DNA of 64,000 bases, from assembly GCA_050331815.1 (NCBI GenBank), contig JBHJGM010000004.1, positions 226,517-290,516 of the forward strand. Reading direction: 5' to 3'. Under the pieces are notes generated by a model that was not told the DNA's origin, did not search any database, and worked only from the letters and a program-made list of their open reading frames with translations. The translations under genes were made by a program, and so were the position numbers. Positions 1-8,116 of this stretch are shown piece after piece. The stretch comes from JBHJGM01 sp050331815 (GTDB taxonomy: Bacteria; Verrucomicrobiota; Verrucomicrobiia; Opitutales; JBHJGM01). Every line of letters starts with the position of its first letter. Position 1 is the first letter of the stretch.

Positions 1-160
1 GTATTTCCGCGTGGACCGGGAAGCGTTCACGGTGCCGGAAGCGTTTATGACCGCCAACGAGCGGCTGCCACGTCCGGCATCCTACGCGATCGCGTTCAGT
101 AAACCCGCCGCGGACGGCGGTTATGAGCACGCCCTGGCAAACGGGTTCACCCGCGATTAA
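1..160 (+). CDS. 3' end of an unidentified protein-coding gene (partial)
   Basis: The frame starting at base 2 is open for 52 codons and ends in TAA at 158-160. The peptide contains REAFTVPEAF and ends in ALANGFTRD; it has no motif I recognise. The upstream part lies outside the window, so start, length and function cannot be given. It converges on the nucleoside hydrolase gene, whose stop is only 7 bases away. The alternative is that this is a chance open frame; the even amino-acid composition and clean stop just before the converging gene favour a real C-terminus. Confidence 0.5.
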   Translation, partial: YFRVDREAFTVPEAFMTANERLPRPASYAIAFSKPAADGGYEHALANGFTRD

Positions 161-167
161 TGAGCGG

Positions 168-1103
168 CTAGCTGCGCGCGGCTTCGAAGGCTTCGAGCTT
201 GCGGAAGAGGTCCTTGAAGATTGGGTTGCGCCAGCAGCGGCGCGCTTCGACGAACGGCCCGGCGTCGGCAGCAGGTGCGGACAAGTCCCACTCGATGCTG
301 TCGGTCAGGCGCGGGCGCGGGGTTACGCGGGTGCGGGTAAAGTCGGGATTGACCATCCAGCCGATGGGGGCGAGGTCCCAGATTTCTTTGGCCCAGGCGT
401 AGTGGTCGGTGTGGTAGCCGCGAAACGTTTCGACAAGATAATCGCAGAGAGGGCCCTTGCCGCCGATGTGCGCCTCCAGCTCGTGGAGGGTGGTACGCAG
501 GTTTTCAGCCACGCAGGCGCAGGGAAACTGCAGGAGCGGCAGCTTGGATTCGTAGACCACCTGGGAGGCTTTCAGGTCGCCGCGCAGGTTAAACTCCTTG
601 GCGCTGTCCCAGTGGGTTGGCTGGCCACCAAGCCACAGAAGCGTCATCTTCGGGGCGATGGAGGGGTCCATCAGGAGGGAGGAGGCGACGTTGGTCAGCG
701 CTCCGATGGCGATGACGTACAGACGCTCGCCGTCGGCTTCCGCCGCCTGTACGTGCTCCAGCAGGGCCTTGGCCGCCTCGCTTTCCACGGGGGTGGTCTT
801 ATCCGGGAGCCAGGCTGCTGAGCCCTTGCGCACGGCGGGCCTTTGTGCCTGCGGCTGCCCCATGCGGTCCAGCAGGGTCAGGATCTCGTCGTAGCTTTTT
901 TGCATACCGTCGGCCGGTCCATCCGAGCGGTCGTTGTGAAAGGGCGTGGCGTGGATGGCCTCAACGCGCATGCGGTCCGGGCTGAGCAGCGCATGAGCTA
1001 CGGCAAACTGGTCGTCGATCTCGTTGTAGGTGTCGGTATCGAGCACGACCCGAACGGCCTGGGTTGGCGGGTCAAGCGGAGAGGGGTTTGCAGGTGTATT
1101 CAT
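168..1103 (-). CDS. Inosine/uridine-preferring nucleoside hydrolase family protein
   Basis: Expected to hydrolyse the N-glycosidic bond of a ribonucleoside to ribose and free base, in the cytoplasm. The N-terminus carries the Ca-binding aspartate cluster as DTDTYNEIDD (about residues 22-31), followed by a Rossmann-like core with the segment VIAIGALTNVA. The cluster is two residues longer than the textbook DxDPGxDD form, so the substrate may differ. About 311 aa is normal for the family. I chose ATG at 1103, which lies 7 bases after the hemL stop; an in-frame upstream start at 1172 would run deep into hemL. The gene is probably co-transcribed with hemL. Family assignment is good; the substrate is not known. 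Confidence 0.85.
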   Translation of the reverse strand: MNTPANPSPLDPPTQAVRVVLDTDTYNEIDDQFAVAHALLSPDRMRVEAIHATPFHNDRSDGPADGMQKSYDEILTLLDRMGQPQAQRPAVRKGSAAWLPDKTTPVESEAAKALLEHVQAAEADGERLYVIAIGALTNVASSLLMDPSIAPKMTLLWLGGQPTHWDSAKEFNLRGDLKASQVVYESKLPLLQFPCACVAENLRTTLHELEAHIGGKGPLCDYLVETFRGYHTDHYAWAKEIWDLAPIGWMVNPDFTRTRVTPRPRLTDSIEWDLSAPAADAGPFVEARRCWRNPIFKDLFRKLEAFEAARS

Positions 1104-1110
1104 AAATGCA

Positions 1111-2397
1111 TTACAAGGCGCGGATGGCCGCGCACAGCACGTCGGCGGTTTGTTCGATGTCTTCCTTGTCATGAGCCGCGCTCAAAAAACAAGTCTCGAA
1201 AGGCGAGGGGGGTAGGTAAACGCCATGGTCCAGCGCATGGCGAAAAACCTGCGCGAAGCGTGCTTTGTCCGCTGCCAGCGCGTCGTCGAAATCAAGCACG
1301 GGGCCTTCGCGAAAGAAGAGGCTGAACATGGAGCCGGTTTGCGGCACGACCAGCGGCAGGCCCTTGTCACGCGCTTCGACCTCCAGGGACGCCTTCAAGG
1401 TGTGGGCGTGAGTGTGCAGTTGATCGTACGGGTCGGTTTCGCGCAGGCGCTGAAGTGAGGCGATGCCCGCCGCCATCGCAAGAGGGTTTCCGCTAAGCGT
1501 CCCGGCCTGATAGACGGGACCTTCCGGCGCGAGGTGGTCCATGATCTCGGCCTTCCCGCCAAAAGCCCCCACCGGTAGGCCGCCGCCGATGATTTTGCCA
1601 AAACAGGACAGGTCGGGGCGCACACCTTCAGCCGCCTGTACGCCGCCTAGGCCAATGCGAAAGCCCGTCATCACCTCGTCAAAGATCAGCACCGAGCCGT
1701 GTTGCGTGCACAGTTGGCGCAAGGTGTGCAGGTAGCCCGTTTCGGGCAGGAGCAGGCCGCAGTTGGCGGGGTAGGGCTCCAGGATGACGCCTGCGATTTC
1801 ATGGCCCTTTTCGGCGAAACAATCCTGCAATCGCTGCAGATCGTTGTAAGGCAGCACGAGCGTCTCAGCGGCAAAGCTGGCCGGTACCCCCGCACTGTCA
1901 GGCCGGCCAAAGGTCACGGCACCCGAGCCGGCGGCGACGAGTAAGGAGTCGACATGCCCGTGATAGCAGCCAGCAAACTTGATGATCTTGTCACGACCGG
2001 TGAAGCCGCGGGCCAGCCGAATTGCGCTCATCGTGGCTTCGGTGCCGCTGTTGGTCATGCGCACTTTCTCAAGTGAGGGAACCAACTCGCAGAGGAGCTC
2101 GGCCATTTCGACTTCGTAGGGGTTGGGCGTGCCAAAGCTGGTGCCTTTTTCAAGCGCTTGGGCCACCGCTGTGCGAACGGTGGGGTGGTTGTGGCCGTGA
2201 ATCGCCGGGCCCCAGGTGCACACATAATCGATCAGGGCGGCCCCGTCGGCGGTGTGCAGGCGGCTGCCTTCGGCGCGCTCGGTGAAAAAGGGCTCGCCCC
2301 CGACCGAGCGGAAAGCCCGCACCGGCGAATTTACCCCGCCAGGTATGCGGCGCAGCGCCCGGTTGAACAAGTCATGCGAAGTCTCCGTAACCGTCAC
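1111..2397 (-). CDS. hemL: Glutamate-1-semialdehyde 2,1-aminomutase
   Basis: PLP-dependent enzyme that moves the amino group of glutamate-1-semialdehyde to give 5-aminolevulinate, the committed step of C5-pathway tetrapyrrole synthesis. At 428 aa it matches the family length. Visible signatures are RIPGGVNSPVRAF near the N-terminus, NSGTEATMSAIRLAR (cofactor phosphate region), the GHVDS segment, the FDEVMTGFR segment holding the PLP-pyridine aspartate (D240), and the Schiff-base lysine K268 in CFGKIIGGGLP. It is followed closely by the nucleoside hydrolase gene and is divergent from the epimerase-like gene. The start at 2397 gives the typical short N-terminus. Confidence 0.97.
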   Translation of the reverse strand: MTVTETSHDLFNRALRRIPGGVNSPVRAFRSVGGEPFFTERAEGSRLHTADGAALIDYVCTWGPAIHGHNHPTVRTAVAQALEKGTSFGTPNPYEVEMAELLCELVPSLEKVRMTNSGTEATMSAIRLARGFTGRDKIIKFAGCYHGHVDSLLVAAGSGAVTFGRPDSAGVPASFAAETLVLPYNDLQRLQDCFAEKGHEIAGVILEPYPANCGLLLPETGYLHTLRQLCTQHGSVLIFDEVMTGFRIGLGGVQAAEGVRPDLSCFGKIIGGGLPVGAFGGKAEIMDHLAPEGPVYQAGTLSGNPLAMAAGIASLQRLRETDPYDQLHTHAHTLKASLEVEARDKGLPLVVPQTGSMFSLFFREGPVLDFDDALAADKARFAQVFRHALDHGVYLPPSPFETCFLSAAHDKEDIEQTADVLCAAIRAL

Positions 2398-2489
2398 AAA
2401 ACTTACATGGACCCGCCCGCCAGCCTTGGCAAGACCCTCAAAGCCCTTACGAACTTGCGCGCGCAGGGGCTCGCTTGCATGTGTGCTGG

Positions 2490-3404
2490 ATGCAATGGGC
2501 TGATTTAAGGGGTAAGCGACTGGTTGTTTTGGGTGCTGGCTACGTAGGGGGCGAGGCAGCCCGGCAGGCGCAGCGCGCAGGTCTGGAGGTGGTCGCGCTC
2601 ACTCGCAATGCGGCTACCGCCCAAGCCCTTGAAGCCGATCAGGTGCCCTGCGTGGTCGCCGAGTTGCACGGCAAACAATGGCACTCCCGGATCGAGCCCG
2701 AGGCCGACTTTGTGGTAAACACAGTGAGTAGCGCGGGCGGCGGGCTGGAAGGCTATCAACTCTCTTACGTGGACGGGCAGCGCTCGCTCGTCGAATGGAC
2801 GCGCGCTGGCCAGATTGCCCGCGCAGTGTTTACCAGCGCCACGAGCGTGTACCCGCAGATCGATGGTGGCTGGGTCGACGAAGGTGCATCCAGCGCAGGC
2901 TGCACCCAAGCCGGCCAGCTGCTGCTCGAAGCTGAAAACGTGCTCCTGCAGGCCGATGCGCCGCTGCAAAAGCGGATTGTTTTGCGGCTGGCGGGTATCT
3001 ACGGGCCGACCCGACACATGTACCTCAACCAGCTGGAGCGAGGCGAGACGACCTTCAGCGGCCAGGGCGACACTTATCTGAATCTCATCCACCGCGACGA
3101 CGCCGTCCGCGCGATTCTGGCCGCGTTGCTGGCTCCGGAACTGCCCGAACTGTCCATTTTCAACATTGCCGACGGCAGCCCCGCGCTGAAGCAGGACATC
3201 GTCCGTTGGCTGGCTGCGCAGTGCGGACAGGACCCGGCGGCGATCATCTTCGATCCGCAGGCGGCTTCCGCTCGGCGCACCTTGCCCGATGGGAGCGTGC
3301 CCAATCGCCGCGTCACCATCGAGCGGGCGCAGCAAATTTTGGACTGGAACCCGACGTATGCCTCCTTTCGCGAAGGCTACGCGCCGATCCTCAAAGCCAC
3401 CTGA
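2490..3404 (+). CDS. NAD(P)-binding epimerase/dehydratase-like protein (extended SDR, YeeZ-like)
   Basis: The N-terminus has a Rossmann dinucleotide-binding motif, VVLGAGYVGGEAA, and the middle has FTSATSVYPQ, which resembles the active-site Ser/Tyr region of atypical extended SDRs. The later segments RLAGIYGPTRH and NLIHRDDAVRAI are typical of this family. Together they suggest a soluble NAD(P)-dependent sugar-nucleotide or related oxidoreductase; the substrate is not visible. I chose ATG 2490; the frame also opens at TTG 2475 and neither has a clear ribosome-binding site. It is divergent from hemL and upstream of ybaB-recR with a 148-base gap. Confidence 0.8.
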   Translation: MQWADLRGKRLVVLGAGYVGGEAARQAQRAGLEVVALTRNAATAQALEADQVPCVVAELHGKQWHSRIEPEADFVVNTVSSAGGGLEGYQLSYVDGQRSLVEWTRAGQIARAVFTSATSVYPQIDGGWVDEGASSAGCTQAGQLLLEAENVLLQADAPLQKRIVLRLAGIYGPTRHMYLNQLERGETTFSGQGDTYLNLIHRDDAVRAILAALLAPELPELSIFNIADGSPALKQDIVRWLAAQCGQDPAAIIFDPQAASARRTLPDGSVPNRRVTIERAQQILDWNPTYASFREGYAPILKAT

Positions 3405-3552
3405 CCTCACAACCTCTCGATCACCCGACCTCAGGACAACTAGACGACCGGACAAGCCGACGACCCGAAACATCCCCTTGACTCACTCGGGTCTCGGGCG
3501 AAGCGTTGCGGTCGTCGTAGCATTCGCAACCCGCACACAGGAGACACGCGCC

Positions 3553-3873
3553 ATGGCAATGGGAGTTGGCAAAATGATGAAGCAACTGGCCAAGGTCCAG
3601 AAGCAGATGACCGAGGCACAGGACGCCCTCGCCGACGAGATTCTGGAGATTTCCTCCGGCGGCGGGGCCATCGCGATTCAGATCAACGGACAGGGTGAGT
3701 TCAAAAACATCACCCTCGACCCTGAGTTTCTGAAGGAGGACCCGGAATTTGTTCAGGAGACGCTGCTGGCGGCGGTGCAGGAGGCTTGCGAAAAGGCGAA
3801 GGCACGTAACGAAGACGTCATGGCCGAAATCCAGTCCAGCGTACAGATGCCCGGCATGCCGGGCATGATGTAG
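3553..3873 (+). CDS. ybaB: YbaB/EbfC family nucleoid-associated protein
   Basis: Small DNA-binding protein of about 106 aa. The N-terminal helix KMMKQLAKVQKQMTEAQ and the central GGGAIAIQINGQGEF segment match the YbaB/EbfC fold; such proteins bind DNA as dimers. The C-terminus ends in a Met/Pro/Gly-rich tail (MPGMPGMM), which is common in the family. The ATG at 3553 is preceded by AGGAGA with good spacing. It sits just before recR, the classic ybaB-recR pairing. Confidence 0.93.
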   Translation: MAMGVGKMMKQLAKVQKQMTEAQDALADEILEISSGGGAIAIQINGQGEFKNITLDPEFLKEDPEFVQETLLAAVQEACEKAKARNEDVMAEIQSSVQMPGMPGMM

Positions 3874-3940
3874 GCGTCATTACTACGCATGCTCGTAGTG
3901 AAAGACACCTACAAGTCATCGTTCACACATTTGACGTCTT

Positions 3941-4540
3941 GTGACTCCGGCCTTTGACAGGCTGCACGCGCTTTTGAAGCAGTTGCCCGGCCTGGGCAGC
4001 CGTTCCGCCGAACGGCTTGCCTTGCACCTGCTGGTGGAAAAGCCGGAGCGCATGGCCCCGCTTTTAGAAACGCTGCAGTTGGCCAGTACTGTGCTGAGGC
4101 CCTGCTCGCGCTGCGGCTCGCTGGCCGAGGGCGAGCTTTGCAACATTTGCGCGGATACCTCGCGAAATTCGGGCCAACTGTGTGTGGTGGAGAGCGTGCC
4201 GGAGGTGCTCGCTCTGGAGCGCGCGGGTGTCTATCGCGGGTACTACCATGTGCTGCACGGGCGTCTTTCGCCGCTGCACGACGTCGGGCCTGAGCAGCTG
4301 AATTTAGAGAGCCTTGGCAAGCGCTTGCAGGCGGAGCCCATCAACGAGCTGATCCTCGCCCTTTCCAACGACATCGAGGGCGAGGCGACCTGCCACTATA
4401 TTCAGGAGGAGTGCCTGCCCAGGGACGGCCGTGTGATCCAGCTGACGCGCATCGGCTTTGGGTTGCCCAGTGGCGGTGGTCTCGGTTTGGCCGATGCCGC
4501 GACCGTCCGCACGGCCCTCGAAGGCCGCCGGAGCTATTGA
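3941..4540 (+). CDS. recR: Recombination mediator protein RecR
   Basis: Part of the RecFOR pathway that loads RecA onto single-stranded gaps. The 199-aa length is standard. The sequence has the N-terminal helix-hairpin-helix (LPGLGSRSAERLALHLL), a four-cysteine zinc site (CSRCGSLAEGELCNIC) and a Toprim domain beginning at LCVVESVPEVLALE. The start appears to be GTG at 3941, because no in-frame ATG gives the correct N-terminus; the ribosome-binding site is weak. It lies 67 bases after ybaB and is likely co-expressed with it. Confidence 0.96.
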   Translation: MTPAFDRLHALLKQLPGLGSRSAERLALHLLVEKPERMAPLLETLQLASTVLRPCSRCGSLAEGELCNICADTSRNSGQLCVVESVPEVLALERAGVYRGYYHVLHGRLSPLHDVGPEQLNLESLGKRLQAEPINELILALSNDIEGEATCHYIQEECLPRDGRVIQLTRIGFGLPSGGGLGLADAATVRTALEGRRSY

Positions 4541-4938
4541 AGCCTGCGGGTCGATTCTGCGGCATGGTCCTGAGTCTTTCGAGAGGCCGACGCGGCGATG
4601 GCGCGGACGGTTCAGAAGGCCCTGTGGCGCCCATGAGCCAATTCGCTGCTTCTGGTAATTTGGCCTAATGCTAGGGCATTGAGTCAGGCGACGACGGTGC
4701 GTTCTGCCTTTGAGTTGGCCGCGGGAATCACTGAGCCCGGTTGCGTCTCGGCCTCATTGGACGGCCCGCGAGCCGTCATTGCGAGAAGCCTGTAGCGACG
4801 TGGCATCCCAAAGGACGTCACATCCACACCGAAAATCTACGCCTGCGAAGCGAGGCCCTTCACGTCGCTGACGCAACTTCCGCGCGACCCTTTTCCGTTG
4901 TCTTCGGGGGCGGCTCAAGCAAAGCTCTCACCAACGTA
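4541..4938. other. Gene-free stretch between recR and tRNA-Gly
   Basis: I see no convincing coding region, promoter or terminator here. The open frames that cross it are short and one runs through the tRNA gene, so they are treated as chance. Confidence 0.6.
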
Positions 4939-5013
4939 GCGGGCGTAGTACAACGGCCAGTATGCGGGCTTCCCAAGCCTGAGATGGGGGTTCGATTCCC
5001 CCCGCCCGCACCA
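4939..5013 (+). tRNA. tRNA-Gly (anticodon UCC)
   Basis: The sequence folds as a cloverleaf. The acceptor stem GCGGGCG pairs with CGCCCGC, the D arm is GTAC/GTAT, the anticodon stem is CGGGC/GCCTG around the loop TTCCCAA (anticodon TCC), and the T arm is GGGGG-TTCGATT-CCCCC. The 3' CCA is encoded. The discriminator base is A, not the U usual for Escherichia coli tRNA-Gly. Confidence 0.96.
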
Positions 5014-5159
5014 GCCTAGCGAACTTCTTATAGCAGTCCTTTGAACTGTGCTGATAAGTGCTGCGATTCAGCCAAGCGCGAGAGCTTCACACTCTTTAAT
5101 CTCCCCTTTTCTTGGCGGGCTTTGCGGCCTTCTGTGAATGTACTAGAGTTGATACTTGT

Positions 5160-5696
5160 TCACTCCGTGCTCGCGTGTGCGGCGGGGCGTGCTGATGAAG
5201 TAGCGCCCAGTTCATCTTCGCGGAGGTAGATAAAGACGAGACAGATGCCGAGGATGGTGAACATACGAAAGGCGGCGTCCTGGCCGTTCCAAATCGGTGA
5301 TTGCCACATGACAAACCATTCGCCGCCCACGGTGATGAAAGCGACAAACCACTGCAAAAGCCCCAGGGTGAGCGCGCCGTAGGCGAGGTCTTTGGCGCGA
5401 TCGAATTCCGAAGCGGGCGCACCCAGCTTGACGAAAAGCTTCCAGGCTGCCCAGACGCAGAGAACCATCGTGGCGACTTCCCAGATAATGATGGTCGCGT
5501 AAAAGATATGATAGACAACCTCGCTGTTGATGGCGCGCCACATCAGCTTATTGCCCTCGAAGGTGGTTTCCATGCTGAGCACGCCTTCGACAAAATCGTA
5601 GTTCGAGCCGTAGTCGGTGAGGTTGTTCAGCACGACCAGGAAATAAAAAAAGGCGACGGCCAGCAGCAGGGCGATTTTTGAGATTCGAGAGATCAT
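5160..5696 (-). CDS. DUF2165-type small integral membrane protein
   Basis: A 178-aa protein with four predicted membrane segments: ALLLAVAFFYFLVVLNNLTD near the start, then one around residues 65-85, one around 110-128 and one around 142-158. The pattern and the NLTDYGSNYDFVEGVLSM loop fit the DUF2165 family of predicted inner-membrane proteins, whose function is not established. It is the last gene of a minus-strand set (cytochrome c, binding protein, amidohydrolase, this gene), with a 72-base gap before it. It may be a membrane partner of that set, but this is inferred from position only. Confidence 0.75.
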   Translation of the reverse strand: MISRISKIALLLAVAFFYFLVVLNNLTDYGSNYDFVEGVLSMETTFEGNKLMWRAINSEVVYHIFYATIIIWEVATMVLCVWAAWKLFVKLGAPASEFDRAKDLAYGALTLGLLQWFVAFITVGGEWFVMWQSPIWNGQDAAFRMFTILGICLVFIYLREDELGATSSARPAAHASTE

Positions 5697-5768
5697 GGCA
5701 GCGGCGCGTGATGGATGATGAGAAGTGTGAACGTCAGAAAGGAAGCGAGGGCTCGTGTGGGGGATGCT

Positions 5769-7106
5769 TCAGACCGGAGTAGGGTGTTTGGCGAAGGCAG
5801 GCAGTTCGGAATACGGCGGGGGCGAGGCGTCGATTTCAGTTTCACCGTGAAAGACGCGGCGCGGTAGCCCCCGCCGGCTGAACAACTCGCTGAGGTTGCG
5901 TGCCTCGAAGGCGATGAGCACCGCCTGTGCGCCCGGAGCCAGGTGGCCACTATTGGGCAAACCCATCATCCAGGCCGGGTGCCGAGCCACGGAGTACAGG
6001 CCTTCGTCGGGCCGCGTATCCAGATGAGCGATACGCCAGCTCTCGGTCAGGACCTCGGCTATGTCGAAATCACCAAAGGCGAAAAAGGCGTCGCGGACGT
6101 TGTCGCTGGCAAAGGCGACAGGCACACCGGCTTCAAGCAGTTCGTGGGCGAGGGTCAGTCCGCGCCACTGCGGCGTCAGCGGATTTGCCAAGGTGCTTTC
6201 ATCGGCGAAGGCGCGCCCCTGCAGGTACAGATTGCACATGGAGAGGGCGATCACGCCGAGGCCGGCGTCCTTGCACCGGGCGATGGTTTCGCGCTGCGCT
6301 CGCGGGTCCTGCCGGGACAGCGAGCAGCAATGCCCACACACCACGCGCCCCTCGAAGCCGTTGCGGATGACTGCCTCAGCGGTGGCGCGCAGGGCGACGG
6401 AGTCGGGGTCGTGAGTTTCGTCGACGTGCAGGTCGATGCCGAGTTGGTAGTCCCGGGCGGTGGCCAGCAGCCGGTCGAGTTGGAGGTCGATGTCCGGGTT
6501 GGCTTTGGAAAATCCGCCAAGGGCCGCGCCACCGTGCTGCTTCGTCATGTCCGCGATGATCGCGCCGCGCGGCGAATCCCATTCGGCCATGCCGCAGAGG
6601 CTGACCGATTGGATCGTTAAGTACGGCGCGAATTCCGCACGCAGTTGCGCGGTGACGGCGTGGGCGATGGCGCCAACCTCGGGCGAGGAGTCCAGGTGTG
6701 TGCGCAGGGCCGTCGTGCCGTGGGCGCGGGCGCAGCGCAGGCTGTAGCGACCACGTGCAAGCAGGTCTTCCTCGGACCAGTTCACGGTATCCGCGTGAAG
6801 TGTCTGAATGGCGTTGTCGAAGGTACCGGTCAGGTTGGGCGCGCGAAACCAGGTGTGGGCCTTGTCGAGGTGAGTGTGTGCGTCGACGAGGCCGGGAAAA
6901 ACCAGCCGCTCGCTAAGATCGATCCGCGTTGTGTCGTCCGTAGCATTCGGCGATTCGCCGCTCAACTGCACAGACGCAATCGTATCCGCTGCTACCTCGA
7001 TGTCGCACAGCGCGGTGGCCTCACCGGCAAAGGGTTGCGGGACGTCCGCGCCCAGACCATCGGGCAGATAGGCCAGGGGGACGCGGGCTCGCTCGAAGCG
7101 GGTCAT
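5769..7106 (-). CDS. Cytosine deaminase-like amidohydrolase
   Basis: Metal-dependent hydrolase of the amidohydrolase superfamily, 445 aa. The metal and catalytic residues of the CodA group are all visible: HTH at 77-79 in GLVDAHTHLDKAH, H227 and E230 in DLHVDETHD, H259 in CGHCCSL, and D335 in FASDNVRDAF. CodA-type enzymes deaminate cytosine, isocytosine or creatinine, or open related ring amides, so the exact substrate is uncertain. It starts 9 bases after the upstream binding-protein gene. The neighbourhood suggests that it acts on an imported nitrogen heterocycle. Confidence 0.85.
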   Translation of the reverse strand: MTRFERARVPLAYLPDGLGADVPQPFAGEATALCDIEVAADTIASVQLSGESPNATDDTTRIDLSERLVFPGLVDAHTHLDKAHTWFRAPNLTGTFDNAIQTLHADTVNWSEEDLLARGRYSLRCARAHGTTALRTHLDSSPEVGAIAHAVTAQLRAEFAPYLTIQSVSLCGMAEWDSPRGAIIADMTKQHGGAALGGFSKANPDIDLQLDRLLATARDYQLGIDLHVDETHDPDSVALRATAEAVIRNGFEGRVVCGHCCSLSRQDPRAQRETIARCKDAGLGVIALSMCNLYLQGRAFADESTLANPLTPQWRGLTLAHELLEAGVPVAFASDNVRDAFFAFGDFDIAEVLTESWRIAHLDTRPDEGLYSVARHPAWMMGLPNSGHLAPGAQAVLIAFEARNLSELFSRRGLPRRVFHGETEIDASPPPYSELPAFAKHPTPV

Positions 7107-7114
7107 GCCTGATT

Positions 7115-8116
7115 TCAGGGTGCGGTGGACGAAACGGCAACGGGGGCCGTGGTCGGGAGCATGGCATCGAGATCGACCGGCTCCTTGAGGATGCCCTCGG
7201 ACATGAAAAAGGCGACATTGTCGGCCCAGACTTTGCGCTGCATAGGCTGCATGGGCGCGTGTCCGGCCGGGGTCACCAAGTCGGCAATGCGGGCCAGGGA
7301 ACGCTGTTGGTAGACGGGGTCGAGGTCCGGATTGTACTTCTTGAGGATCAGATCGACGGTTTCCTGCTGATGGATGAGCGCGTAGAGCCAGCCCCGAGCC
7401 AGGGCGCGTTCGAAGCGCGGATACAAGTCGGGGTGCGCCTGGGTCTGCGCTGCTGAGGCGAAGACCACCTGGGAATACGCGCTGTAGCCGTAATCTTCGG
7501 CGAGAAAGCTTTGGGCCTGGCCGCCGGTTTGCATCTGCAGGCGCACAAATTCGTCGATGTAGTAGCCCTGGATGAAATCGACCTTGCCGTCCAACAGCGG
7601 CTGCATCTTGTCGTAGCCGACGTCCATGATTTCGACTTCTTCGAGGCTGACATCGGCCCCCTTGAGAATGCGCTTCATGACGCGTTTGCCGTCGGGGTTC
7701 ACGCCCACGCGCTTGCCCTTGAGGCTGGGGGTGCCGGTGTACTGAGTCGGTGGCAGGTACATCCAGACCAGCGGGCTGCGCTGAAACATCGCGCCGAGGG
7801 CGACGATGTCGGCACCGTCCGCGCGGTCGAGCAGCAGCACGTTGCTCTCGGCGCAGCCAAAGGCGATGTCGGCATCCAGCACGGCCCCTACGGTGTTTTG
7901 GTCCGGCACGGATTCGCGCAGTTCAACGTCGAGGCCTTCTTCGGCGAAGTAGCCCTGCTCGATGGCCTGATACAGTCCGGCGAACTGGGCGTTAAAGATC
8001 CAGTCCAACTGCATCACGACTTTGGTCGTGTCGGCGGCGCGGGCAGGCGAAGGTGCGGCCACGGTAAGGAGGAGGCTGGCGGCGATGATGGGCCGTAGAA
8101 AGGTCTGGCAGGTCAT
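7115..8116 (-). CDS. NMT1/THI5-like ABC transporter substrate-binding protein (copy 1)
   Basis: Periplasmic solute-binding protein of 333 aa. It starts with a cleavable signal peptide (hydrophobic core IIAASLLLTVA, cleavage near ARA-AD). The mature N-terminus has VVMQLDWIFNAQFAGLYQA, the typical opening of NMT1/THI5-like proteins that bind pyrimidine precursors and related small compounds. Its ATG overlaps the stop of the cytochrome c gene by 4 bases. No ATPase or permease is adjacent; the nearest are at 19.6-20.4 and 22.8-23.6 kb. Ligand unknown; a formylaminopyrimidine- or pyrimidine-like ligand is plausible from the family and from the deaminase next door. Confidence 0.88.
   Translation of the reverse strand: MTCQTFLRPIIAASLLLTVAAPSPARAADTTKVVMQLDWIFNAQFAGLYQAIEQGYFAEEGLDVELRESVPDQNTVGAVLDADIAFGCAESNVLLLDRADGADIVALGAMFQRSPLVWMYLPPTQYTGTPSLKGKRVGVNPDGKRVMKRILKGADVSLEEVEIMDVGYDKMQPLLDGKVDFIQGYYIDEFVRLQMQTGGQAQSFLAEDYGYSAYSQVVFASAAQTQAHPDLYPRFERALARGWLYALIHQQETVDLILKKYNPDLDPVYQQRSLARIADLVTPAGHAPMQPMQRKVWADNVAFFMSEGILKEPVDLDAMLPTTAPVAVSSTAP

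Noticed and set aside
2505..3473. 322-codon open frame antisense to the epimerase-like gene
   Set aside because: The plus-strand frame has a Rossmann motif and family segments; the antisense one has none.
4741..5019. 92-codon open frame running across the tRNA-Gly gene
   Set aside because: It overlaps a well-folded tRNA gene and has no start signal or recognisable product.
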